Source: Desulfobacteria bacterium (GTDB lineage Bacteria; Desulfobacterota; Desulfobacteria; Desulfobacterales; C00003060). Taken from it: DNA of 6,938 bases. A model generated the notes under the pieces. That model was not told where the DNA came from and did not search any database. It saw only the letters and a list, made by a program, of their open reading frames with translations. The translations under genes and the position numbers were made by a program. Where the stretch lies: the NCBI GenBank assembly GCA_030145035.1, contig JAQYWL010000376.1:1-6938 (forward strand). The letters are read 5' to 3'. Shown piece after piece: positions 1 to 6,530 of this stretch (its first letter is position 1; every line of letters starts with the position of its first letter).

Positions 1-948
1 AAAAAGTTCCGCGCTGTGATCCAGCAACCACTGGGCTTTTTCCCGCGCTAATATGTTGGCAAGCCGCCATTCGGGCAGAGCGTCCGGATCAATGGCAAGG
101 GCTTTATGCAAGAGCTTTTCAAACATTTTATAATCTTGTTTGCGCACAGCGACAGATGACGCCAGTGATACATAAGGCGACGCCTTCTCGCCCCGGGTGA
201 GGCTCACAACGTGATCGAAGTGCTCCAGAGCGCGTTTTGCACTTCCCCCCATAGCTTCCGACCGGCTCCCCTCATACGTTATGAAGAACTCATGAATGGC
301 CCCGCCTGCATAATCTTCGTCGAGTTCCAGGGCCCGGCGCATCATGGCCTCTACCATGGGAAGTTCCGCAATAAGAGACATGTTGTTCACATCCGTGGAA
401 ATGGCCCCTGCCCAGCCCGCGGCAGCCCAAAAGAGCAGCGGCACGTCTTTTGGTGATAAAGTATCAAGGCCCTGTTTAAGATCTTTGCGCAGTTTCTTTT
501 CAAAGTCAGGATAATCAATGGTCAGGCCAGCAAAGGCATAATTTCGTCCGCGCAGATACAGCTTTGTCGCTCGACGTCGTAAATACTGTGAACGCTGGAA
601 ATCGAGTTTTTCTAGTGTCTTTGCTTCCTCGTGGACAAATGCATTAGCATACTTTACAAAACCATCAGCCGTGGCCCGGCAGAGATCGCGATTCTTGGGG
701 TCGGAAGCCAGCAGTGCCTCGTAAGTCTTGAGGACAAATGGTAAGGCGTCTCGAATCAACTCGGGATCGTCGTCCTGCACAAATACATTTGATCCTGGCG
801 GATCCGAAAAGACTCCGGCAAGATTGCGGATTGCACTTCGGCGTAGCGCTCCACATCCGCTTCCCAGCAACAATACAAAAGCGAATACAATACTGCACGC
901 CGTTACGAAGAAAAGATTCCTGATAGATGCTGAAGTCATTAGGTTCAT
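1..948 (-). CDS. TRAP transporter T-component (TatT) family lipoprotein, C-terminus cut by the window edge
   Basis: The minus-strand frame from ATG at 948 is open for 316 codons to base 1 without a stop. Residues 11-32 form a hydrophobic signal segment ending in LLLGSGC, so Cys32 would be the lipidated residue; Gly rather than Leu at -3 makes the lipobox slightly atypical. Family-like segments follow in order: ALPFVLKTYEALLASDP (68-84), an RRRATKLYLRGRNYAF segment, LPMVEAMMRRALELDE, EGSRSEAMGGSAKRALEHFD, and LLHKALAIDPDALPEWRLAN near 279-298. These match the TatT family (Treponema pallidum Tp0956 type), helical TPR-like trimers that pair with a DctP-like periplasmic binding protein. The visible part ends in HSAELF, where family members are close to their C-terminus, so little should be missing. 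No strong Shine-Dalgarno precedes 948; an in-frame ATG at 939 is the alternative. Family call is from motif recall; the ligand is unknown. Confidence 0.88.
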   Translation of the reverse strand, partial: MNLMTSASIRNLFFVTACSIVFAFVLLLGSGCGALRRSAIRNLAGVFSDPPGSNVFVQDDDPELIRDALPFVLKTYEALLASDPKNRDLCRATADGFVKYANAFVHEEAKTLEKLDFQRSQYLRRRATKLYLRGRNYAFAGLTIDYPDFEKKLRKDLKQGLDTLSPKDVPLLFWAAAGWAGAISTDVNNMSLIAELPMVEAMMRRALELDEDYAGGAIHEFFITYEGSRSEAMGGSAKRALEHFDHVVSLTRGEKASPYVSLASSVAVRKQDYKMFEKLLHKALAIDPDALPEWRLANILAREKAQWLLDHSAELF

Positions 949-1122
949 CTTGACATGAGAAGCAGAAAGATGCAAGGCCGCAATGCCGGGCTTCAACTCC
1001 AACCCATACCACCCCCGAAAACTTCAGATATTATTCTCAAATGTATATGCTCTTTTTTAGGGGCTGTTCTAAGAAGAGTTGCGCACTCAGGACCTGGAGA
1101 GCCGTGAGGGGAAATCGTTTTT

Positions 1123-1578
1123 TCAGGATGCAATGTAGTCGCCACGCTGAAACTTAAAGGCTTCAACCCTGGCTGTGACAGCTATCTCGTTGATAATGCC
1201 GGCAAGCTCATCATTTTGAGCTACATTGTCCCCGGAGTGCACGTCTAAGCGTTTGAGTTCCTGCTCTATTCGGGTCACAATCGGTTCAATCCCCTTCAAG
1301 GTCATCTGGGGGTTATTCAAGGCCTGTGAGTATTCTTCCAGCAAATCAAGGATATCATAAGCGTGTTGCAAGACCGGGTGGTCCACGTGCCCACGGTCCC
1401 ATAAGGGAGGGAAATCTATACTTCTTACGGGAAAAACCTCGTCTCCGGCACGTTCTTCGTGGACAACTCTATCCACGGCATCATTCAAGATCTGGTCAAA
1501 TCTTTTGTCACCCCCCACCTTCTGACCCGTAGAAAGCTCTTTTGTGGGGGTATACCCCTTGACTTCATCGATTTTCAT
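1123..1578 (-). CDS. Hypothetical protein, 151 aa, coupled to the upstream small gene
   Basis: I do not recognise this family. The ATG at 1578 overlaps the stop of the upstream gene as ATGA, and AGAGGTG (plus-strand 1584-1590) sits 5 bases upstream, so the start is well supported. The protein has no signal peptide and no membrane segment. The first 50 residues are polar, with a KRFDQILNDAVDRV stretch; then comes a Pro/Asp-rich stretch (VRSIDFPPLWDRGHVDHP) and a long helical part, about 70-115, with heptad-like Leu/Ile spacing (ILDLLEEYSQALNNP, IEPIVTRIEQELKRLD). The C-terminal block ends in VEAFKFQRGDYIAS, which looks compact and could be a binding segment. A cytoplasmic helical adaptor or chaperone-like role is possible but is only a guess. 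The TatT-family gene follows on the same strand after 174 bases; whether it is cotranscribed is not clear. Confidence 0.75.
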   Translation of the reverse strand: MKIDEVKGYTPTKELSTGQKVGGDKRFDQILNDAVDRVVHEERAGDEVFPVRSIDFPPLWDRGHVDHPVLQHAYDILDLLEEYSQALNNPQMTLKGIEPIVTRIEQELKRLDVHSGDNVAQNDELAGIINEIAVTARVEAFKFQRGDYIAS

Positions 1579-1844
1579 GGCAACACCTCTATCTGTTTCG
1601 CATAATTGTCAATGAGCGCATCAAAGGCATTCAGAACCTTGGTACGAACGTCTTCTTTGATCTGAGAATCGACTCTGAGTGTCGAGTCCACAGAACTCTT
1701 AAGCTCCTGAAGGAATTGCCTGTTAAGATCAGCATCACCCGTTTCAAACCAAGACTGTCTTCCGACCAAACTATCAAGTATGATCTTCAGATACGCAATC
1801 TCATCTCCCTGTTCGGCTGGCCGAGGAAGCTTTTCACCAAACAT
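1575..1844 (-). CDS. Hypothetical protein, 89 aa, first gene of a coupled pair
   Basis: I do not recognise this protein. The start is well supported: AAGGAG (minus strand, plus-strand bases 1852-1857) lies 7 bases before ATG at 1844. The stop TGA shares bases with the next ATG (ATGA at 1578-1575), which suggests translational coupling with the 151-aa gene and a shared complex or process. The product is small, acidic and soluble, with no signal peptide, Cys cluster or membrane segment. Most of it should be helical: EIAYLKIILDSLVG, ADLNRQFLQELKSSVDSTL, and IKEDVRTKVLNAFDALIDNY. Two all-helical coupled small proteins would fit a chaperone, anti-factor or toxin-antitoxin pair, but nothing in the residues selects one of these. 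Confidence 0.72.
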   Translation of the reverse strand: MFGEKLPRPAEQGDEIAYLKIILDSLVGRQSWFETGDADLNRQFLQELKSSVDSTLRVDSQIKEDVRTKVLNAFDALIDNYAKQIEVLP

Positions 1845-1956
1845 CTGATGTCTCCTTAATACATTCTGTCAGCACTAATGCTTAGTAAGCATTGCAGTTC
1901 TTAGGCTCTTAATGGTGAAATCCGTGTTCTTTGTGGCACAAAATCATAAAGACAAT

Positions 1957-2024
1957 CACGAAAACACGAAAGGGGGGAAAACACGAAATGATATTTTCTT
2001 TTTTCGTGCCTTCGTAGTTTCGTG
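1957..2024. repeat. Imperfect inverted repeat made of CACGAAA / TTTCGTG motifs
   Basis: The left arm carries CACGAAA three times (1957-1963, 1965-1971, 1982-1988); the first two are 8 bases apart. The right arm carries the complement TTTCGTG twice (2002-2008, 2018-2024), with a variant TTCGTAG between them. A G-run (1972-1977) on the left may pair with a C-run (2031-2037) beyond the right arm. Transcribed from either strand, this would fold into a long, imperfect hairpin. It resembles the short dispersed intergenic repeats common in sulfate-reducer genomes; that comparison is from memory. It is not a simple terminator, since the stem lacks a clean T-run after it. Confidence 0.6.
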
Positions 2025-2497
2025 CTCCTGCCCCCCCATTGCCATGTATGCCAGCATTGAAGCTCTATGCCGTGCCAGGCGACCTGCCCGCCAGTGCCAG
2101 AGATGCTAGCATATAAGATGCATGCCTTACGTGGCGATGGCAGGCGGGTTCGTGATAAATTTATCTCTTTTTGGTTCCGGTTTGTCCGGGTTAGGTTCCT
2201 ATCAATTCACAAGGTACATGCATTCATTATGCCGAAAAATGGGAAAACGCTGGACAAATCTTGGTATGAATGTAGATATCAAACTATTCTAATTACTTAG
2301 CCGCTAGCTCAAAACCGAATATGTTCCACACAGATCAACGGAGTCAGGTCAACAGGGTGAAAATTTTTCCTACTTTAAACTTTAGAAACTATCAATAAAT
2401 GCCTCTTTTTCCGATAAGCGGCGTTCTCCGGGTTGTAAACAATCAAAGATCGTGGTATGTGTAGTATTATTCAAGTTAGTTCGCTTCGCTCACAATT

Positions 2498-2612
2498 GGA
2501 ATACTGGAATATTGGAATGGTGGAATGGTGGAATATTGGGTTTAAATGGATTTTGGTCTTTTTATCTTCTACATCATTCCAATATTCCAATATTCCAATA
2601 TTCCAGTATTCC
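2498..2612. repeat. Long hairpin built from GGAATATT-type octamer repeats
   Basis: The left arm (2498-2534) is a tandem run of octamers GGAATACT, GGAATATT, GGAATGGT, GGAATGGT, GGAAT. The right arm (2576-2612) is its inverse. By hand, 33 of 37 positions are complementary, with the outer 21 (2498-2518 with 2592-2612) perfect. The four exceptions are two GG dinucleotides on the left facing positions that would need AT; one base of each can form a G-U wobble in RNA. The loop is about 41 bases. There is no coding capacity, no spacer-repeat alternation and no flanking transposase. It is probably a dispersed, non-autonomous intergenic element. Confidence 0.8.
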
Positions 2613-2732
2613 TTTCTCGGTATAGCAGCCAAGCTAATAAAGCGCTATAATGTCAACAGGTTGTAGAAATTCCGAGACGTATAATTATCAATAGGGGCAC
2701 GATTTCCAAAACCCTCAAATAGGGATCGGCTA

Positions 2733-4457
2733 ATCAAGATTTATGGACAAACGGGCGGACTGAAGGCAAACCAGGTCCGCCGCCTGAACAATCTCTACCG
2801 TCGCAGAACCCCACCGTCCTTTGTCGTCTCGCCGGAACTCTCCAAGGCCATTAGCAGCCTCTCTTTTGAAATCCGCCGCCAGATCGGCCTCCTGATCGAC
2901 CGCCAAGGCTGGATAACACATGTAATGGTCGGCAACCACCAGGCGATCGTGATCCCGAATCTTGAGAAATATCGATCCGGCGGGGGGCGTCTGAAAGGCC
3001 TCCGCTGTGTGCACACCCATCTCCAGCATGATCCCCTCACACATGACGACCTCATGGACCTGGCGCTGCTCAAGCTCGATATGATGGCTGCTATTACCAT
3101 GGATAAAGAGGGCCGGCCGGATTATATTCATGCTGCCCATCTCCTTCCGGAAGGAATAGACGGAGAAAAGTGGCAGATACTTCCCCCTTTGCTCCCGTGG
3201 AACCCTGACGTTGATTGTCGGGCCCTGATTCGGTCTTTGGAATCGGAATTTGCCCGCAAGGTCTGGTCTCAGAAGGTGAAAAGGAAATGGGAGCGGGCCC
3301 TCCTGGTGAGTGTGAGCACAGCTCCGAGGCGCGTGGCCAAGGATTCCATGGTTGAACTCCGTGAGCTTGCCGAATCTTGTAATATAGCAGTCGTAGAGAC
3401 GGTGATTCAACACCGGCAAAAGATAGATCCCCGCTTTCTAATGGGAGAAGGCAAGCTTAGCGAACTGGTTATCCTGGCCTTGCAGAAAGGAGCAGACATC
3501 CTGATATTTGACCAGGAGCTAAACCCCTCCCAGGTTCGCTCTATCACCGATCTTACTGATATGAGGGTTATAGACCGAACCCAGTTGATCCTGGATATCT
3601 TTGCCCAGCGAGCCCGCAGCCGCGAAGGAAAGATTCAGGTGGAGCTGGCCCAGCTCAAATACCTCCTTCCCCGGCTTGTAGGCAAGGGCACAGCCATGTC
3701 TCGACTCACCGGTGGCATTGGCGGCAGGGGCCCCGGCGAGACCAAGCTTGAAGTGGACCGGCGCCGCGTTAGGAATCGCATAGGTCACCTTGAGAAGTCG
3801 CTCCGCGAAGTCCAGAAACAGCGAGGACAGCGCAGGGCCAGGCGGAATAAAAGAGGGCTGCCGGTCATATCGATCATTGGATACACAAATGCGGGCAAGT
3901 CAACACTTCTGAATACCCTGACTAAGAGCTCGGTGCTGGTCGAGAGCCGTCTTTTTGCCACCCTGGACCCAACCAGCAGACGAAAAAAGTTCCCAAGAGA
4001 CGTAGAAGTCATCATTACCGATACGGTCGGCTTTATCCGGCAACTCCCGGAAGAGCTGATAAGAGCCTTCCGTGCCACCCTGGAAGAACTGGAGGACGCG
4101 GATTTGCTCCTGCACGTCATCGATATCAGCAATCCAAGATTTGCAGACCAGATTGAATCCGTAGAACGTATTCTTGAAAGCCTGCACCTGGATCGAATTC
4201 CCGTACTGAGGGTCCTGAACAAGCAGGATCGTGTGGGTAGTGTCACCGTGAATAAGCTGTCCCGCACCTTGGACGCTGTGGCCATCTCAGCCAATGATGA
4301 GCGGACACTTACCCTCCTTCTGGACAAAATCGAATTCCACATAACGCGTGTCATAGGGCACTATTCAATTGAAAGGGGCTTGACAGGGAATAAGGGCTCT
4401 GTTATGGGTCATATCAAGAAGTTGAACCCTTGCCGTCTGGTAAGGGTTTTTCAATAA
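2733..4457 (+). CDS. hflX: GTPase HflX (ribosome-associated), with N-terminal extension and unclear start codon
   Basis: HflX binds ribosomes and splits stalled ones using GTP. Numbering here is from ATC 2733 (574 aa). Residues 1-185 are an extra N-terminal domain (KIYGQTGGLKANQVRRLNNL near the start; HTH at 94-96). The core HflX domain follows from about 189 (RALLVSVSTAP, FLMGEGKL, FDQELNPSQ, DRTQLILDIFAQRA), then the Gly loop GGIGGRGPGET (327-337), a basic coiled coil, and a TRAFAC GTPase domain: GYTNAGKST (383-391), LFATLDPTSRR, DTVGF (430-434), NKQD (496-499), ISA. The frame is open from 2685 but contains no ATG, GTG or TTG before ATG 2925, which would cut off homologous sequence. The best site is ATC 2733, with AGGGA at 2721-2725; ATT 2739 is the other. 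The last 37 or so residues extend beyond the usual G-domain end. Family call is certain, start is not. Confidence 0.95.
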   Translation: MKIYGQTGGLKANQVRRLNNLYRRRTPPSFVVSPELSKAISSLSFEIRRQIGLLIDRQGWITHVMVGNHQAIVIPNLEKYRSGGGRLKGLRCVHTHLQHDPLTHDDLMDLALLKLDMMAAITMDKEGRPDYIHAAHLLPEGIDGEKWQILPPLLPWNPDVDCRALIRSLESEFARKVWSQKVKRKWERALLVSVSTAPRRVAKDSMVELRELAESCNIAVVETVIQHRQKIDPRFLMGEGKLSELVILALQKGADILIFDQELNPSQVRSITDLTDMRVIDRTQLILDIFAQRARSREGKIQVELAQLKYLLPRLVGKGTAMSRLTGGIGGRGPGETKLEVDRRRVRNRIGHLEKSLREVQKQRGQRRARRNKRGLPVISIIGYTNAGKSTLLNTLTKSSVLVESRLFATLDPTSRRKKFPRDVEVIITDTVGFIRQLPEELIRAFRATLEELEDADLLLHVIDISNPRFADQIESVERILESLHLDRIPVLRVLNKQDRVGSVTVNKLSRTLDAVAISANDERTLTLLLDKIEFHITRVIGHYSIERGLTGNKGSVMGHIKKLNPCRLVRVFQ

Positions 4458-4558
4458 AGAGGCAAATAAGGCGTGACTTTTGCAAAGCATTCAATTTTGC
4501 TTGCCCTGTTAAATCTTTACTATTTAACCGGGGTCCAAGGTTGATGGTCTCGTAGAAA

Positions 4559-4573
4559 GTCGATCACATCGAC
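4559..4573. promoter_or_regulatory. Perfect inverted repeat GTCGAT-CAC-ATCGAC before the mltD-like gene
   Basis: Two 6-base arms pair perfectly around a 3-base loop. The repeat ends 4 bases before the AAGGAG at 4578-4583 that serves the ATG at 4595. It could be an operator half-site pair or an mRNA hairpin affecting initiation. The short length means chance is possible, and no known binding protein is suggested by the sequence. Confidence 0.3.
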
Positions 4574-4577
4574 GGTA

Positions 4578-4616
4578 AAGGAGATGTCCTGCAAATGTCT
4601 CAATGCGAATTAGAGG
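4578..4616 (+). promoter_or_regulatory. Two competing ribosome sites for the mltD-like gene
   Basis: AAGGAG at 4578-4583 lies 11 bases before ATG 4595, a rather long spacing. GAGG at 4613-4616 (within AGAGGAAAG) lies 8 bases before GTG 4625 in the same frame. The GTG start gives a signal peptide of 20 residues beginning with a Lys-containing n-region, which is normal for a lipoprotein. The ATG start adds ten residues rich in Glu, unusual for an n-region. I list the gene from ATG but consider GTG 4625 at least as likely. Confidence 0.5.
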
Positions 4617-6439
4617 AAAGTGGTGTGAAGTCCTACCTGAAGGCAACAGTTCTGATCCTTATTGCTTATGCGGCCACCGGATGCTTGCAAAACCAGCAAT
4701 TAGTCACATCTCATAGACCAGACCCCGAGCCGACCTCGCTCGCGTCGTCTCCAAACCATCCGGAGGAAACACCAGCCCTCGCTGCAGATTATGCCGGGAA
4801 TCAGCCAGGTTTGGAGCAAACGCCCACTGCCGGTCAGGTTGGGATTCACATGTCCAGAGTGGCAAGGAAAGAATCTAAGAACACCCAGCAGATCCTGGAC
4901 GAGGCGTTGGAGTTTTGTCAGACCTCGCAGGATTTTTGGGGACATGGCGATTTTGAAAATGCCATCGCTGCTCTGGATCAGGCCTATAACTTGATCTTAA
5001 GAGCAGATACCAATGACAACCCCAAGTTGATCCAACAAAAAGAAGACATTCGCTTCATGATCGGCAAGCGGATGCTGGAGATCTACGCCTCTCGGCATAT
5101 CGTGGCCAATGGCAACCATGATGCAATCCCTATGGTCATGAATCGATACATCGAAAAGGAAATCAAGTTGTTCCAAGGCGTGGAGAGAGAATTCTTTGTG
5201 AGCTCCTATAAACGCTCAGGAAGATATCGGCCCGAGATTCTCAAGGCCCTGAAAGAAGCCGGACTCCCAAAGGAGATCTCGTGGCTTCCGCTGATTGAAA
5301 GCGGGTTCAAGGTAAAGGCCCTGTCCCGTGCTCGAGCACTGGGATTGTGGCAGTTCATACCTTCGACAGGCTACAAGTTTGGCCTAAAAAGGAACGAATG
5401 GATAGACGAAAGGATGGATGTCACCAAGTCTACCCTTGCAGCCATTGACTATCTTAAAGAACTTCATAACATATTTGGCGACTGGATGACTGTGCTGGCA
5501 GGATACAACTGCGGAGAGACAAGGGTGCTCAGGGTGATACGAAATCAGAATATCAACTATCTGGACAACTTTTGGGATGTTTTTGAAAAACTCCCATGGG
5601 AAACAGCACGTTATGTCCCGCGCTTCCTGGCAGCCCTTTTCATCATAAACGACCCGGAGAGATTTGGATTCGAGCTGAAAGATCTCGATCTACCCCAATC
5701 CTATACGAAGGTCACCGTTGCAAAGCAAATGCGGCTCAAAGATATCGCAAAGGTCATGGGCATCTCTCATACAAGCCTTGAGGATCTCAACCCTGAACTC
5801 CGCCACAAGGCAACACCCACTGACTCCTACGATCTAAAGATAGCGAAGGGCAAGCGTGCTCTTCTTATCGTGAGACTGGATGAAATCCCGGTGTGGACCC
5901 CACCCAAAAGGCTGTATGCCTATCACCGGGTTCGGCGGGGAGAGACGCTGTCACACCTGGCCGACCGCTACCGGACCAGTGTTCGTGCCATCGCTGCTGC
6001 CAATCACATCAGAAGGCGCGGTTTTATCAGGGCAGGACAGAGACTAAAGATACCCTTAAGGGGCAAAGGACGAGTTTACGCAAAGGCGAGAAAAGCTGTC
6101 AATTCCGGGCAATCAGGATCTATTATCCACCACATCAAAACGGGTGACTCCCTTTGGCTACTGGCTCGGCGCTACAACACAAACACCAGGGAGATCATAC
6201 GTCTCAACAACCTTAAGACCACTCGTCTGCACATTGGACAGCGACTGGTTATCCGTAGAGGAACAGATGCGGTGCAAACCGGCGCGGATACCAACACATA
6301 CCAGGTCAAGCGCGGCGATAGCCCCTATGAAATTGCCCGTAGCCATAACATGAGGCTGGAACGATTTCTCCGCATCAATGACCTCACGCCACGGAGCAAG
6401 ATATACCCGGGCCAAGTGCTTGCGGTGGAGGTAAGATAG
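4595..6439 (+). CDS. mltD: MltD-like membrane-bound lytic murein transglycosylase with three LysM domains
   Basis: A lipoprotein that cleaves the MurNAc-GlcNAc bond of peptidoglycan by forming 1,6-anhydro ends, acting in the periplasm. Numbering is from ATG 4595 (614 aa). The lipobox ends at Cys30 (AYAATGC). A low-complexity linker follows, then a helical region from about 99 to 165 with a TPR-like flavour. The SLT domain spans about 185-340: catalytic Glu235 in PLIESGF, GLWQFIP (250-256) and AGYNCG (302-307). A degenerate LysM-like stretch precedes three LysM repeats at about 443-488 (YHRVRRGETLSHLADRY), 511-554 (IHHIKTGDSLWLLARRY) and 569-612 (YQVKRGDSPYEIARSHN). E. coli MltD has two LysM repeats, so this is a longer form. 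GTG 4625 is a good alternative start. The tRNA-Arg gene begins 5 bases after the stop. Family and activity are confident by motif. Confidence 0.93.
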   Translation: MSQCELEESGVKSYLKATVLILIAYAATGCLQNQQLVTSHRPDPEPTSLASSPNHPEETPALAADYAGNQPGLEQTPTAGQVGIHMSRVARKESKNTQQILDEALEFCQTSQDFWGHGDFENAIAALDQAYNLILRADTNDNPKLIQQKEDIRFMIGKRMLEIYASRHIVANGNHDAIPMVMNRYIEKEIKLFQGVEREFFVSSYKRSGRYRPEILKALKEAGLPKEISWLPLIESGFKVKALSRARALGLWQFIPSTGYKFGLKRNEWIDERMDVTKSTLAAIDYLKELHNIFGDWMTVLAGYNCGETRVLRVIRNQNINYLDNFWDVFEKLPWETARYVPRFLAALFIINDPERFGFELKDLDLPQSYTKVTVAKQMRLKDIAKVMGISHTSLEDLNPELRHKATPTDSYDLKIAKGKRALLIVRLDEIPVWTPPKRLYAYHRVRRGETLSHLADRYRTSVRAIAAANHIRRRGFIRAGQRLKIPLRGKGRVYAKARKAVNSGQSGSIIHHIKTGDSLWLLARRYNTNTREIIRLNNLKTTRLHIGQRLVIRRGTDAVQTGADTNTYQVKRGDSPYEIARSHNMRLERFLRINDLTPRSKIYPGQVLAVEVR

Positions 6440-6444
6440 AGACT

Positions 6445-6520
6445 GCCCCCGTAGCTCAGTGGATAGAGCAAAGGATTCCTAATCCTTGCGCCGCGTGTTC
6501 GATTCACGCCGGGGGCACCA
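6445..6520 (+). tRNA. tRNA-Arg (anticodon CCT), CCA encoded
   Basis: All arms pair. The acceptor GCCCCCG pairs with CGGGGGC; the D stem GCTC pairs with GAGC; the anticodon stem AAGGA pairs with TCCTT around loop TTCCTAA, giving anticodon CCT that reads AGG codons. The variable loop is 5 bases, the T stem GCGTG pairs with CACGC around TTCGATT, the discriminator is A, and CCA is present at 6518-6520. Total length is 76. The gene starts 5 bases after the mltD-like stop, so its promoter is inside that gene or the two are cotranscribed. An integrase on the opposite strand ends 15 bases after the CCA, so the 3' half is a likely attachment site. Confidence 0.97.
6482..6520 (+). other. Probable attachment site (att core) in the 3' half of tRNA-Arg
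   Basis: Integrative elements of this kind usually recombine within the anticodon-to-T-arm part or the 3' end of a tRNA and restore it after insertion. The position of the integrase, with its C-terminal end 15 bases from the CCA, fits such a junction, with the element extending to the right. The exact core cannot be set from one end: the matching second copy is outside the window. Confidence 0.45.
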
Positions 6521-6530
6521 AATAAAAACA

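Larger units (their letters stand above)
1859..2684. other. Long intergenic region rich in short repeats
   Basis: This gap lies between the divergent small-gene pair (minus) and hflX (plus). Short open frames exist on the plus strand near 1912-2109, 2067-2300 and 2457-2666, but they read directly through the hairpin repeats, lack good ribosome sites and give low-complexity peptides, so I treat them as non-coding. Contents from left to right: a CACGAAA-type hairpin (1957-2024), a GC-rich patch with small inverted repeats and the 10-base palindrome ATGCTAGCAT (2103-2112), a stretch with GGTTCC twice (2173-2178 and 2194-2199), and the GGAATATT hairpin (2498-2612). TATAAT appears at 2646-2651 and 2680-2685, but neither has a good -35 at normal spacing, so the hflX promoter remains unassigned. 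Confidence 0.7.

Noticed and set aside
665..1012. Minus-strand open frame of 115 codons overlapping the lipoprotein gene
   Set aside because: It is in a different frame from the TatT-family coding sequence, which has a signal peptide and conserved motifs through the same bases.
1912..2300. Two plus-strand open frames in the CACGAAA and GC-rich repeats
   Set aside because: Low-complexity peptides, no ribosome site, and they run through inverted repeats.
2498..2612. CRISPR-like array
   Set aside because: Units are only 8 bases, adjacent without spacers, and are inverted between the two halves; no cas genes are present.
2457..2666. Plus-strand open frame reading EYWNIG / FQYSNIPIFQYS
   Set aside because: The peptide is a direct translation of the GGAATATT hairpin arms; such frames are frequent false genes.
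2646..2685. hflX promoter with TATAAT at 2646-2651 or 2680-2685
   Set aside because: Both -10-like hexamers lack a convincing -35; TTGTAG at 2661-2666 is only 13 bases from the second, so I do not call a promoter.
2730..3419. Minus-strand open frame of 229 codons opposite hflX
   Set aside because: It lies fully antisense to a clear HflX coding region, has no recognisable domain and its sequence is what the complement of a GC-rich gene gives by chance.
3785..4354. Minus-strand open frame of 189 codons opposite the HflX GTPase domain
   Set aside because: Ser/Arg-rich peptide typical of an antisense shadow; the plus strand encodes all GTPase motifs here.
2925..4457. hflX starting at ATG 2925
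   Set aside because: It is the first canonical start, but it removes about 64 residues that match HflX N-terminal sequence and lie in the same open frame, and no ribosome site stands before it.
4478..4505. Terminator after hflX (GCAAAGCA with TGCTTGC)
   Set aside because: The stem is short with a bulged base and is AT-rich, and no T-run follows, so an intrinsic terminator is not supported.
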